Positions 35,287-44,050 of a stretch of 64,000 nucleotides of DNA are shown here, in pieces. The position numbers and the translations under genes were made by a program. Within the stretch, counting starts at the first letter, position 1. Each line of letters opens with the position of its first letter. The notes under the pieces were generated by a model. It ran no database searches. It was not told where the DNA came from and saw nothing but the letters and a program-made list of their open reading frames with translations. Source of the DNA: Paraburkholderia kirstenboschensis (GTDB lineage: Bacteria; Pseudomonadota; Gammaproteobacteria; Burkholderiales; Burkholderiaceae); assembly GCF_904848585.1 (NCBI RefSeq), contig NZ_CAJHCR010000024.1:32317-96316 (forward strand), in the 5' to 3' direction.

Positions 35287-36273
35287 CTAGTGCTTGACCG
35301 GCACCAGCTTGCCGCGGAATAGATGGTATTGGTAAAGATTGTAGCCGACCATGATCGGGAAGACGGTGCCGATGCCGAAGAGCATGAAAGTGAGCGTCGC
35401 GCTACCCGAGGCGGCGGCGGCAACGGTCAGCTGGCCCGGCACGATGTACGGGAACAGACTGACGGCGAGCCCTGCGAACGAGATCACGAAGAGCAGCGTC
35501 GCCCCCACGAACGGGCCGTGTTCGCCGCGCATGTGGATCGCGTAAAGCACATACAGGAATGCCAGCGCAGCGAGCACCGCGAGCGCGATCAGCAGATGGA
35601 AGACGCCCTGTTCCTGCCAGCGCGTCACGCCGACCGGGCTCAGCTTCAGCGTCGCGATCGAAACCACCAGGGCCGCGGCCACGGTCGTGAAGACAGAAAC
35701 GATGGCGTAGCGGCGCGCTGAGCTCTCGAGACCGCCCGTGGTCTTCTTCACGAGCCAGGTCGCGCCGAGCAGGCAATAACCGGATACGACGCCGATCGCC
35801 GTGACTGCGACGAAGCCGAGGCTCGAGGCGCCCGGCACGAAGCCGGTAAGAATCTTGCCGAGCACGATGCCTTGCGAGACCGCGGCGAGCAGGCTGCCGA
35901 TGCCGAAAACGCGGTCCCACACGATCTTGCTCGAGTGGGCCGAGTGACGGAACTCGATGGCCGCGCCACGCATGATGAAGCTCGCGATCAGCACCATCAC
36001 GGGGACGTAGAGATCAGAGAGGATCATCGCATAGGCTGCCGGAAAGGCGCCAAAGAGGGCGCCGCCGAGCACGACGAGCCAGGTTTCGTTGGCGTCCCAG
36101 ACGTGGCCGATGGACTGGACCATGAGGTCGCGGTCGCTCTCGCGGCGCTGCAGCAGCGTGAGCACGCCCACGCCGAGGTCAAAGCCGTCCGTGACGACGT
36201 AGAGCACGAGCATCAGGCCGATGAGCCCGAACCATGCGTGATTCAACAGGTCCTGGGTTGATGCGGGGGTCAT
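35287..36273 (-). CDS. cydB: Cytochrome bd-type quinol oxidase subunit II
   Basis: 328 residues from the ATG at 36273 (aggaaatc upstream). About eight or nine membrane helices. Conserved features: HAWFGLIGLMLVLYVVTDGF, DLGVGVLTLL, HVWDANETWLVVLGGALFGA, FPAAYAMILSDLYVPVM and MRGAAIEFR. With CydA it forms a cyanide-insensitive-type terminal oxidase reducing oxygen with quinol. 45 bases downstream of cydA. No cydX-like small subunit gene was found after it. Confidence 0.92.
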   Translation of the reverse strand: MTPASTQDLLNHAWFGLIGLMLVLYVVTDGFDLGVGVLTLLQRRESDRDLMVQSIGHVWDANETWLVVLGGALFGAFPAAYAMILSDLYVPVMVLIASFIMRGAAIEFRHSAHSSKIVWDRVFGIGSLLAAVSQGIVLGKILTGFVPGASSLGFVAVTAIGVVSGYCLLGATWLVKKTTGGLESSARRYAIVSVFTTVAAALVVSIATLKLSPVGVTRWQEQGVFHLLIALAVLAALAFLYVLYAIHMRGEHGPFVGATLLFVISFAGLAVSLFPYIVPGQLTVAAAASGSATLTFMLFGIGTVFPIMVGYNLYQYHLFRGKLVPVKH

Positions 36274-36318
36274 GATGATTTCCTGTAAGGTCAAAGCGAA
36301 CTGGGGAGACGGCGCAGA

Positions 36319-37713
36319 TCAATAGTCGACGGCGTGCGCGACGGCCTGGCGTGCGGGCTCGGCCGGCGGCATCAGGTCGAGATCCGGACCTTGACGCAGC
36401 CAGCGCCGGGCGAACACGAAGAACGACACGATCAGGATGACGAACAAGGCGCAGAACATGATCATGCTGCCCAAAACGGTGCCGGCCGGAATGGCGGAGG
36501 CCGCATGCTCGGTGCGCAGCAGACCGTAGACGAGCCACGGCTGGCGGCCCACCTCGCGCACGATCCACCCGCTTTCGACGGCAATGTACGGCAGCGGGAT
36601 CGCCAGCACCCAGGCGAGCAGCAGCTTGCGCTGTGCAAGCAGCTTGTCGAGGTGGCGGCCCGACTTGCGCAATGCGTAGAGGGTCCAGAATGCGAGCACC
36701 ATCAACAGGAAACCGATCCCGGCCATGACGCGAAACGCGTAGTAAAGCAGCGGGATCATCGGCGGCTGATTCTGGACGGGAATGTCTCTCAGGCCCGTGA
36801 CCTGACCGTGCAGGCTGTGCGTGCCGAGAACGCTTAGCAGGCCGGGCACTTCAAGCGACCAGTCGTTGCGTTGTTTGGCGGCATCCGGCCACGCAAGGAG
36901 CGACCAGCTCGCACCGGTACCGGGTGCGTTCGTTTCCCAGTGGCCCTCGATCGCGGCGCCCTTGGCCGGCTGCGTTTTGAAGACGTCGACGCCGCTCGAA
37001 TCGCCGAGCCAGATCTGCACGGGCGCGACGAATACCAGCAGCAGGAGCGCGAGCTTGAACGAGCGGACAAAGAACGCCGGATCGCGACGCTTGAACAGGT
37101 AGTACGCCGAGATGCCGGCGATCACGATGAGGCCCGTTTCGAGTGCGGCGAACCACATGTGCGACGCGCCCCAAGGCATGTCCGGGCTGAAGATCGCCTT
37201 GAGGTAGTCGGTGACGACGAGCTTGCCGTCCACCACGGCCACGCCGCTCGGCGTTTGCAGCCACGAGTTCGCCACCATGATCCAGAAAGCGGAGAGGGAC
37301 GAGCCGAACGCGACCATCGCGGTGGCGAACAGGTGCACGCCCCTGGGCACGCGACCCCATCCGAGCATCATGATGCCGACGAAGCCCGCCTCCAGCATGA
37401 ACGCTAGGGCCCCCTCGAAGCCGAGGATATTGCCGAAGAACTGGCCGGTGTATTGGGAAAACGGTCCCCAGTTCGTCCCGAACTCGAATTCCAGGGGAAT
37501 GCCGCTCACGACGCCGACGGCGAAGTTCAGCAGCAGCAGCTTGCTCCAGAACCGCGCGTGGCGATACCAGACGACGTCGCTCGTCTTGACCCAAAGGCTT
37601 TCGACGACGAGCAGAAAGGCGGACAGGCTGATCGTGAGGATCGGCCAGAGTATATGGAAGATCGCGGTCAAGGCGAACTGGCCGCGGGCCAGATTCAGGG
37701 CTTCGACAGACAT
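36319..37713 (-). CDS. cydA: Cytochrome bd-type quinol oxidase subunit I
   Basis: 464 residues from the ATG at 37713, a length typical of the short-Q-loop (CIO) type. The start is LARGQFALTAIFHILWPILT with the haem-ligand histidine. GMPLEFEFGTNWG-like sequence appears as SGIPLEFEFGTNWGPFS, and the conserved GRQPWLVYGLLRTEHAAS lies in the C-terminal half. Carries the haems and the quinol site. Forms an operon with cydB; the molybdopterin oxidoreductase gene lies 58 bases upstream on the same strand. Confidence 0.93.
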   Translation of the reverse strand: MSVEALNLARGQFALTAIFHILWPILTISLSAFLLVVESLWVKTSDVVWYRHARFWSKLLLLNFAVGVVSGIPLEFEFGTNWGPFSQYTGQFFGNILGFEGALAFMLEAGFVGIMMLGWGRVPRGVHLFATAMVAFGSSLSAFWIMVANSWLQTPSGVAVVDGKLVVTDYLKAIFSPDMPWGASHMWFAALETGLIVIAGISAYYLFKRRDPAFFVRSFKLALLLLVFVAPVQIWLGDSSGVDVFKTQPAKGAAIEGHWETNAPGTGASWSLLAWPDAAKQRNDWSLEVPGLLSVLGTHSLHGQVTGLRDIPVQNQPPMIPLLYYAFRVMAGIGFLLMVLAFWTLYALRKSGRHLDKLLAQRKLLLAWVLAIPLPYIAVESGWIVREVGRQPWLVYGLLRTEHAASAIPAGTVLGSMIMFCALFVILIVSFFVFARRWLRQGPDLDLMPPAEPARQAVAHAVDY

Positions 37714-37771
37714 GGTGAACACCAGGTGATTAGAGAACAGGAAAGCGCGCGACTAGACTCCGCAGTGGGGG

Positions 37772-40099
37772 TCAGAATGCAGCCAGCACGGGCGGCTCGG
37801 ACGAACGGTGCAACAACACGGGGATCGACTTCGAGGTCGGGGTGTTGCAGACATCGCCCACGCTTGACAGCGGAACCAGCGGATTCGTCTCCGGGTAGTA
37901 CGCCCCGATGCAGCCGCGCGGAATGTCGTATTCGACGAGGCGGAAGTGGTCCGCACGGCGTTCGATACCGTCGTCCCAGACCGTGGTCATGTCGACCCAG
38001 TCGCCGTTCTTCAAACCGAGCATGGCTATGTCGGTCGGATTGATGAAAACGACGCGGCGCTGGCCGAAGACGCCGCGATAGCGATCGTCGAGCGCGTAGA
38101 CCGTCGTGTTGTACTGGTCGTGAGAGCGCGTGGTCATCAGCGTCATCAGGCGTTCGCCGTGAATCGCCTTTGCACGGGCGATCGGCGTGTCCTGCTGCAC
38201 GGCGTGTACGACGAAGTTCGCCTTGCCGGTCGAGGTCTTCCAGTCGCGCTCGCGCGCGGCCACGTGCAGATGGAAGCCGCCCGGGTGCTGGATGCGCTCG
38301 TTGTACCGGTCAAAGCCCTCGATGGCCTGCTCGATGGCGTCGCGGACCTTCGCGTAGTCGCGGGCATACGCGAGCCAGTCCACCTTCTCGTCGCCGAGCG
38401 TGGCGTGCGCGATGTTCGCGACGATTGCCGTTTCGGACATCAGGTTCGGCGAGGCTGGCTTGTTCATGCCATACGATATGTGAACCATGCTCATCGAGTC
38501 TTCGACCGTGACACCCTGAGCGATGCCGTTCTGCACATCTATCTCGGTGCGACCGAGCGTGGGCAGGATCAGCGCATTGGTACCGTGTACAAGATGGCTG
38601 CGGTTGAGCTTGGTCGTGATGTGGACCGTGAGGTCGCAGGAACGCAGGCCGTCGAAGGTCCGACGCGTGTCCGGGGTCGCCATGGCGAAGTTGCCGCCCA
38701 GCCCCATGAACACCTTCACTTTGCCTTCGATCATGTGCTCGACCGTCTCGACGACGTCGAGACCATGCTCGCGCGGTGGATCGAAGTCGAACACCTTGCC
38801 CAGCCGGTCGAGGAACGCCTGCGTGGGCTTGTCCTCGATGCCCACGGTCCGGTTGCCCTGCACGTTCGAGTGGCCGCGCACGGGACACAGGCCGGCGCCC
38901 TCGCGGCCGATATTGCCGCGCATCATCAGCAGATTTGAGAGCATGTGCACGGTCTGCACGGAATGCTTGTGCTGCGTAATGCCCATGCCCCAGGTGGCGA
39001 TCACGCGCTTGCCGTTGGCATAGATGCGCGCGAGGCCTTCGACGTCTTCGCGGGCGACGCCGGACTGCGCTTCGAGAAGCGGCCAGCTTTCGTTCCGTAG
39101 GTCGTCGGCGAACGCGCTAAAGCCGACGGTGTGCTGGTTGATGAAGTTGAGATCGAGCAGGCGTTCCTTGCGGCTTTCAATCGCCTCGTCGTCGAGCTCG
39201 ATGAGATGCTTGGCTACGCCCTTGATGAGCGCGAAGTCTCCGCCCAGTTTCGGCTGGATGAACGTCGACGCGATCTTCGTGCTGCTGAAAGTTAGCATTT
39301 CGACCGGATGCTGCGGGCTCGCGAAGCGTTCAAGACCGCGTTCGCGCAGCGGATTCACCGATACGATCGTGGCGCCGCGGCGCGACGCTTCACGCAGTTC
39401 GCCCAGCATGCGCGGATGGTTCGTCGCCGGGTTTTGCCCGAAGACGATAATGGTGTCCGCCAGTTCGAAGTCGTCGAGCGTGACCGTGCCCTTGCCTACG
39501 CCTACCGTCGTCGGCAGGCCGCGGCTGGTTGCTTCGTGGCACATATTCGAGCAGTCGGGGAAATTGTTCGTGCCGTACATGCGCACGAACAGCTGGTAGA
39601 GGAACGCGGCCTCGTTGCTCGCGCGTCCCGACGTGTAGAACGCGGCTTCGTCCGGCGAATCCAGCTGGTTGAGATGCCTTGCAATGAGCGCGAAGGCGTC
39701 GTCCCAGGCTATGGCCCGGTAGCGGTCCGTGCGGTCGTCGTACACCATCGGGTCGGTGAGCCGGCCGTGCTGCTCGAGTTCATAGTCCGTTTGCTTCATG
39801 AGCGATTCGACCGTGTTCGCCTCGAAAGACGCTGGTGTGACGCGCTTGGTCGTGGCTTCGGCCGCGACGGCTTTCACGCCGTTCTCGCAGAACTCGAATG
39901 TCGACGCGTGTTGGCGATCGGGCCACGCGCAGCCTGGGCAATCGAAGCCGTCCGGCTGGTTCTGCTTGAACAGGGTACGGTAGTTGCCGCCGGCAACGCG
40001 TTCCTTGATCAGATTGATGGCGACGTACTTCAGTGCGCCCCAGCCGGCGGCGGGGTGGTGATACGCCTCGATTTTGCCCTTTTGCTTTGCCTTGCCCAT
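37772..40099 (-). CDS. YdeP-type molybdopterin oxidoreductase (FdhF-like alpha subunit)
   Basis: 775 residues. Belongs to the formate-dehydrogenase-H-like family but lacks a standard N-terminal 4Fe-4S motif; CPGCAWPD near residue 55 is the YdeP-type version. Cofactor-binding stretches: RASNEAAFLYQLFVRMYGTN, NMCHEATSRGLP, FGQNPATNHPRML, GLCPVRGHSNVQGNRTVG and the C-terminal MTTRSHDQYNTT and GCIGAYYPETNPLVP. There is no signal peptide, so it is cytoplasmic. The substrate is unknown; E. coli YdeP is linked to acid resistance. The linked cydAB genes suggest a respiratory setting, and the divergent MocR gene a regulator. Confidence 0.88.
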   Translation of the reverse strand: MGKAKQKGKIEAYHHPAAGWGALKYVAINLIKERVAGGNYRTLFKQNQPDGFDCPGCAWPDRQHASTFEFCENGVKAVAAEATTKRVTPASFEANTVESLMKQTDYELEQHGRLTDPMVYDDRTDRYRAIAWDDAFALIARHLNQLDSPDEAAFYTSGRASNEAAFLYQLFVRMYGTNNFPDCSNMCHEATSRGLPTTVGVGKGTVTLDDFELADTIIVFGQNPATNHPRMLGELREASRRGATIVSVNPLRERGLERFASPQHPVEMLTFSSTKIASTFIQPKLGGDFALIKGVAKHLIELDDEAIESRKERLLDLNFINQHTVGFSAFADDLRNESWPLLEAQSGVAREDVEGLARIYANGKRVIATWGMGITQHKHSVQTVHMLSNLLMMRGNIGREGAGLCPVRGHSNVQGNRTVGIEDKPTQAFLDRLGKVFDFDPPREHGLDVVETVEHMIEGKVKVFMGLGGNFAMATPDTRRTFDGLRSCDLTVHITTKLNRSHLVHGTNALILPTLGRTEIDVQNGIAQGVTVEDSMSMVHISYGMNKPASPNLMSETAIVANIAHATLGDEKVDWLAYARDYAKVRDAIEQAIEGFDRYNERIQHPGGFHLHVAARERDWKTSTGKANFVVHAVQQDTPIARAKAIHGERLMTLMTTRSHDQYNTTVYALDDRYRGVFGQRRVVFINPTDIAMLGLKNGDWVDMTTVWDDGIERRADHFRLVEYDIPRGCIGAYYPETNPLVPLSSVGDVCNTPTSKSIPVLLHRSSEPPVLAAF

Positions 40100-40246
40100 G
40101 CCCTTTGCTCCGTTGATTTCGCGCGGGCCCCGGTCTTTTTTCGACAGCGCCGCACACCGCGATTGGTTGCCTTAAGCGTAAAAGCAAAGGCCGCGTTCAC
40201 GAGTGCACAGAATCCCCCGACTTGCTAGAGTACAGTTCGCCGAGTG

Positions 40247-40272
40247 GCAGCACAGTCGAAGCGCTGTGCTGC
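40247..40272. promoter_or_regulatory. Inverted repeat in the ydeP-type/mocR divergent promoter region
   Basis: Perfect 9-bp arms gcagcacag and ctgtgctgc with an 8-base spacer, 33 bases before the MocR GTG. Placed to be an operator for MocR autoregulation or a leader hairpin. Inference from position. Confidence 0.4.
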
Positions 40273-40304
40273 GTGCGGCGTGCGGCGTTCAGGGGGGCAG
40301 GACT

Positions 40305-41729
40305 GTGAACCTTTATGAAAGGCTCGCCGACGACATCGAGAATCTGATTCGTAAAGGCGTGTATCGGCCCGGCGACCGGGTGCCATCGGTTCGACAGGCG
40401 AGCCAGCAGCACCGCATCAGCATCACGACGGTGATTCGCGCGTATGTGCTGCTTGAAAGCCGGGGAATGCTGGAAAGCCGCCCCCAGTCAGGCTACTTTG
40501 TGAGCCTGCGCGCGCAAGAAGGCGACCGCTCCGCGGACGGGTTGTGCCCGACACGACCGATTGCCGTGTCTGCTTCCGTCGACGTGGGCCGGCTCGTGCT
40601 CTCGACGCTGCGCTCGATCAGTGTCGACCGCGCCGTGCCGCTCGGCTCGCCCTATCCCGATCCCGAACTCTTTCCGTTCGAGAAGCTCAATCGCTATGCG
40701 TGTGCGGTCGGCCGCAACAAGGCGCTGTGGGGAGTGACGAACGGCTTGCCGCCCGGCAGCCCTGACCTCCTGCGGCAAATTGCCCGGCGCTACCTCGAGA
40801 ACGGCATGACCGTCGATCCGAACGAGATCATCGTGACGGTAGGCGCAACGGAGGCGATCAATCTGTGCCTGCAGGCCGTCGCCAAAGCGGGTGACGTCAT
40901 TGCGGTCGAATCGCCGACCTTCTACGCGATGCTCCACGCCATCGAGCGTTCGGGCATGAAGGCGATCGAGGTGGCGACGCACCCGGAATACGGCATCGAC
41001 ATCGACGAGCTCGCGCGGATCATCGACTCGCAGCCGATTGCTGCCTGCATGGTGATGCCGAACTTCCAGAATCCCCTCGGTTTTCAGATGCCGGACGAAC
41101 GCAAGCGCGCGCTCGTGGAACTGCTTGCCGGCGCGGATGTTCCGATCATCGAAAACGGCGTCTGCAACGAGTTGTATTTCGGAAAAGCGCATCCGAGCAC
41201 GCTGAAGTCGTTCGACGAAAAAGGAATGGTGCTGCACTGCTCGTCATTCTCGAAGAGTCTCACAGCGGCTTACCGCATCGGCTGGGCGCTGCCCGGCCGC
41301 TATCGCGACCAGGTAGAGAAGCTGAAATTCCTGAACACGCTGACTACGCCGGTCATTCCACAACTGGCGATTGCGGAATATCTCAAGCGCGACGGCTATG
41401 AGCATCACTTGCGGCGCGTGCGCAGGAACTACGCGCAGCAGGCGAGTCTGATGAGAGCGATGGTCACGCGCTTCTTTCCTGCCGGCACGCGCATATCGAG
41501 CCCGGCGGGAGGCTACGTGCTGTGGGTCGAGCTACCTTCGAAGGTCGACTCGATGATGCTCTACAAGCTTTTGCTCGAAAAACGCATCACGATCGGCCCC
41601 GGCTACATGTTCTCGGTATCGGACAGCTACCGGAATTTCATCCGCCTCAACTACAGCAGCCCGTGGTCGACCGAAATCGAGCAGGCTGTCATCACGGTCG
41701 GCAAGCTGGCGACGGCGTGTGCGCGCTGA
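40305..41729 (+). CDS. MocR-type regulator (GntR DNA-binding domain plus aminotransferase-like domain)
   Basis: 474 residues from the GTG at 40305 (aggggggcag upstream). Residues 1-75 are a GntR winged helix (LYERLADDIENLIRKGVYRP, GDRVPSVRQASQQHRISITT). The remainder is a class I aminotransferase-like domain: VGATEAINLCLQAVAKAGDV, MVMPNFQNPLGFQMPDERKR and SSFSKSLTAAYRIGWALPG, where Lys in SSFSKSL binds pyridoxal phosphate. Such regulators sense PLP or amino-group compounds. Divergent from the molybdopterin oxidoreductase, a likely target. Confidence 0.88.
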   Translation: MNLYERLADDIENLIRKGVYRPGDRVPSVRQASQQHRISITTVIRAYVLLESRGMLESRPQSGYFVSLRAQEGDRSADGLCPTRPIAVSASVDVGRLVLSTLRSISVDRAVPLGSPYPDPELFPFEKLNRYACAVGRNKALWGVTNGLPPGSPDLLRQIARRYLENGMTVDPNEIIVTVGATEAINLCLQAVAKAGDVIAVESPTFYAMLHAIERSGMKAIEVATHPEYGIDIDELARIIDSQPIAACMVMPNFQNPLGFQMPDERKRALVELLAGADVPIIENGVCNELYFGKAHPSTLKSFDEKGMVLHCSSFSKSLTAAYRIGWALPGRYRDQVEKLKFLNTLTTPVIPQLAIAEYLKRDGYEHHLRRVRRNYAQQASLMRAMVTRFFPAGTRISSPAGGYVLWVELPSKVDSMMLYKLLLEKRITIGPGYMFSVSDSYRNFIRLNYSSPWSTEIEQAVITVGKLATACAR

Positions 41730-41925
41730 AGCAGGCTGCCAGGCACGCTAAGGCCTCCGAAAGCGGCCGGTCCCGTCGGCTTCATCATCGCACCGGAGAA
41801 AAGGGGTGCGGATTCACCACGCCGACTGAACGGAGATAGCCCATCGTTTGAACCACGCCACGCCACGGCGCGCGCTGGTTTCGTCATCAAAGGGCTAGAC
41901 ACGAGATGTCCTCCGGATCTGGACG

Positions 41926-42846
41926 TTAGCTAAGCTCGTAGCACGGGCCGGGCTGGATCGCGGGCGGCACTTCCTCGTCGCTCAGTTCGAGCACGGCGCG
42001 TTCGATGTTGCGCGTCATGGCATCGAGTGCCAAGCTGTTCGGCGAGAGGCCGAAGGGGTCCGCGATTTCGCTCGCGATGGCTTCCAGCGCGAGCATCGTG
42101 TATGACACGAATACGCAGACGAGCGGCGTCGCAAAGCCAATCGAGTCGACGAGACCGAAGGGGAGCAGGGCACAGTAGGCGTAGACGGTTCGATGGAGCA
42201 GAACGCCGTAGGCGAAGGGAATCGGCGTCGCATGGATCCGCTCGCATCCGCCGACGGCCGCGCCGAGTTCGTCGAGCGGCCTGTCGAGCATCCAGAGGTG
42301 CATGTCGGCCAGCACTCCCGCGCGATTGAGCGCGGCGAGACGCATACGCGCTTCGTCGAGCAGCAGCATCGGCGTGAAGAGGCGGCCGCGAAGCTCCGAG
42401 GCCCGTGCGGTGCCGAGCAGCTCCGCAAAGTCGGCTGACGGGTCCGAGTGACGGAGTTGATGCTTGAGCGCATAGGCGAATGCGATCAAGAGGCGAACGA
42501 AAGCGGAGTTGTCGAACACGGCGCTGTCGCCGGGCACGTAGCGGCGGACCTGCGAGGTGAGCGTACGCGCGGCGATGAGCACGTTGCCCCAAAGGCGGCG
42601 TGCTTCTCAATAGCGGTCATAGCTGGCGCTGTTGCGAAACGCTAGAAAGATCGTCAACGCGACGCCGCACAGCGTGAAGGGCGTCGTATTCAACGGAACC
42701 TTTTCGCCGAAGATCCGGCCGTGCGTGCACATGGCCAGCACGCTCACGAGTGTCATCAGCGCCAGTTTGGGGAGGATTGCCTTAAGGACAGATCCGTGCC
42801 ACACAAACAGCATGCGAAACCAGTTGGGCGCCGGGCGGACGATCAT
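41926..42846 (-). pseudogene. Bestrophin-family (UPF0187) channel protein gene, interrupted by one TGA
   Basis: One continuous frame of 306 residues except for a TGA at 42607-42609. Before it: IVRPAPNWFRMLFVWHGSVL and ALTIFLAFRNSASYDRY. After it: EARRLWGNVLIAARTLTSQV, and then a complete C-terminal part with IPFAYGVLLHRTVYAYCAL and ASEIADPFGLSPNSLALDAM. Family proteins read SYDRYWEARRLWG, so the stop replaces a tryptophan (TGG to TGA). No other damage is visible, which suggests a recent mutation, a sequencing error, or low-level readthrough. Bacterial bestrophins are pentameric membrane ion channels. Confidence 0.8.
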
Positions 42847-43077
42847 GACGGAGATAACGTGTGGGCAGTCAAAAGGGGTGTTTCACTCTCTTAGAGGATG
42901 AGTCACGGTGCAGGACGTGTTTGCCTGCCGCTCGCGGGTGCATCGCAGTAGATTAAGTGCGATCGGCTGCGAGCTTAAGATACACTTTGGCGGCTTCGTT
43001 AGGAGTACAGTTCAGAGAGTCGTATGTGCCTGCAGAGGCGCGCGGGCAACACCTTATACGAGTGAAGGTGTTGCAGT

Positions 43078-44043
43078 TCAACTTTGAGAACGCGCGGCCT
43101 TCGCTGCTTGTCGCCATTCTTCAAGGAAAAACTGCAAGCCGCCCAGTTGCTGCGCGAGGTAGCCGCCCGTGGCCATCGATTCGGGTGCGCGACGATCTCC
43201 GGTAGGCGGGTATTGGTCAGAAAAATTGGCTGTACGACACACGATGTCCCAGATCGGAAACACAGCGCTGTAATTGCAGGAGTTTCGCCCCGCCGCCCGC
43301 AGGCCATGATGCAGCCTGTGAAAGCGCGGCGAGACGATCAACCGGTCGCCGAGCCAGCCGAACGAAAGCTTGATATTCGCATGGCTCAGGCTTTCGATGA
43401 AGCGCATAATCAGGAACAGCAGCGGAAATTGCAGCGGGGGAATGCCGATCGCGAGACCAACGGCGCCGAACCAGACGCCGGCGACGAGTTCATCGAGCAC
43501 ATGGTTGCGGTCATCCGACCAGAAACTCATCTGCCGCTGCGCATGGTGCAATGCATGAAGTGCGTACGCGCTGCGAGATGAATGCGACAGGCGGTGACGC
43601 CAATAGTCGGTACAGTCGAGTATCAACGCATACGCAATGAAGGTGATGACCGGATGCCCGAGAAGCGGCGGTATAAGCGTCTCGAGCGTCGGCGGTATGT
43701 AGCCGTGCGCGATCACAAAACCGTACACCCATACCTGTACCTGGTAAAACAGCAGGAAACTAAAGACAGGCAATACGCCGACCCGGTTGAAAATCGTATA
43801 GAACGCGTCGATCAGCACGGCTTTCCGGTTTTCCCAGCGCTCGATCGGAAAGAACACTTCGAGCGGCCAGCACACAGCGTACGTGACGATCACCGCGAAC
43901 AGGCCGTAGACGCCGACAAGCGCCCAATCGAACGACAACTCCTCCCACTCCATCCAGCCGAAGTGATACAGCACCGGCAGAATGAGATGCGTGTCGATTT
44001 CACCAGCCAGCATACTGAACCACCTGTCGAGAAATATAAGCAT
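43078..44043 (-). CDS. Fatty acid hydroxylase / sterol desaturase family membrane protein
   Basis: 321 residues with four to six membrane helices. The di-iron histidine clusters are present: DYWRHRLSH, ALHALHHAQRQMSFWSDDRN with a following H, and RFHRLHHGLR. The family hydroxylates or desaturates lipid chains using oxygen. The substrate is unknown here; a membrane lipid is the default guess. The gene starts seven bases after the end of the upstream beta-propeller gene, so the two form an operon. Confidence 0.85.
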   Translation of the reverse strand: MLIFLDRWFSMLAGEIDTHLILPVLYHFGWMEWEELSFDWALVGVYGLFAVIVTYAVCWPLEVFFPIERWENRKAVLIDAFYTIFNRVGVLPVFSFLLFYQVQVWVYGFVIAHGYIPPTLETLIPPLLGHPVITFIAYALILDCTDYWRHRLSHSSRSAYALHALHHAQRQMSFWSDDRNHVLDELVAGVWFGAVGLAIGIPPLQFPLLFLIMRFIESLSHANIKLSFGWLGDRLIVSPRFHRLHHGLRAAGRNSCNYSAVFPIWDIVCRTANFSDQYPPTGDRRAPESMATGGYLAQQLGGLQFFLEEWRQAAKAARSQS

Positions 44044-44050
44044 ATGCGCC

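Noticed and set aside
37946..40228. Long plus-strand frames opposite the YdeP-type gene
   Set aside because: They are mirror frames of a well-supported molybdopterin oxidoreductase; no ribosome binding site or family was seen.
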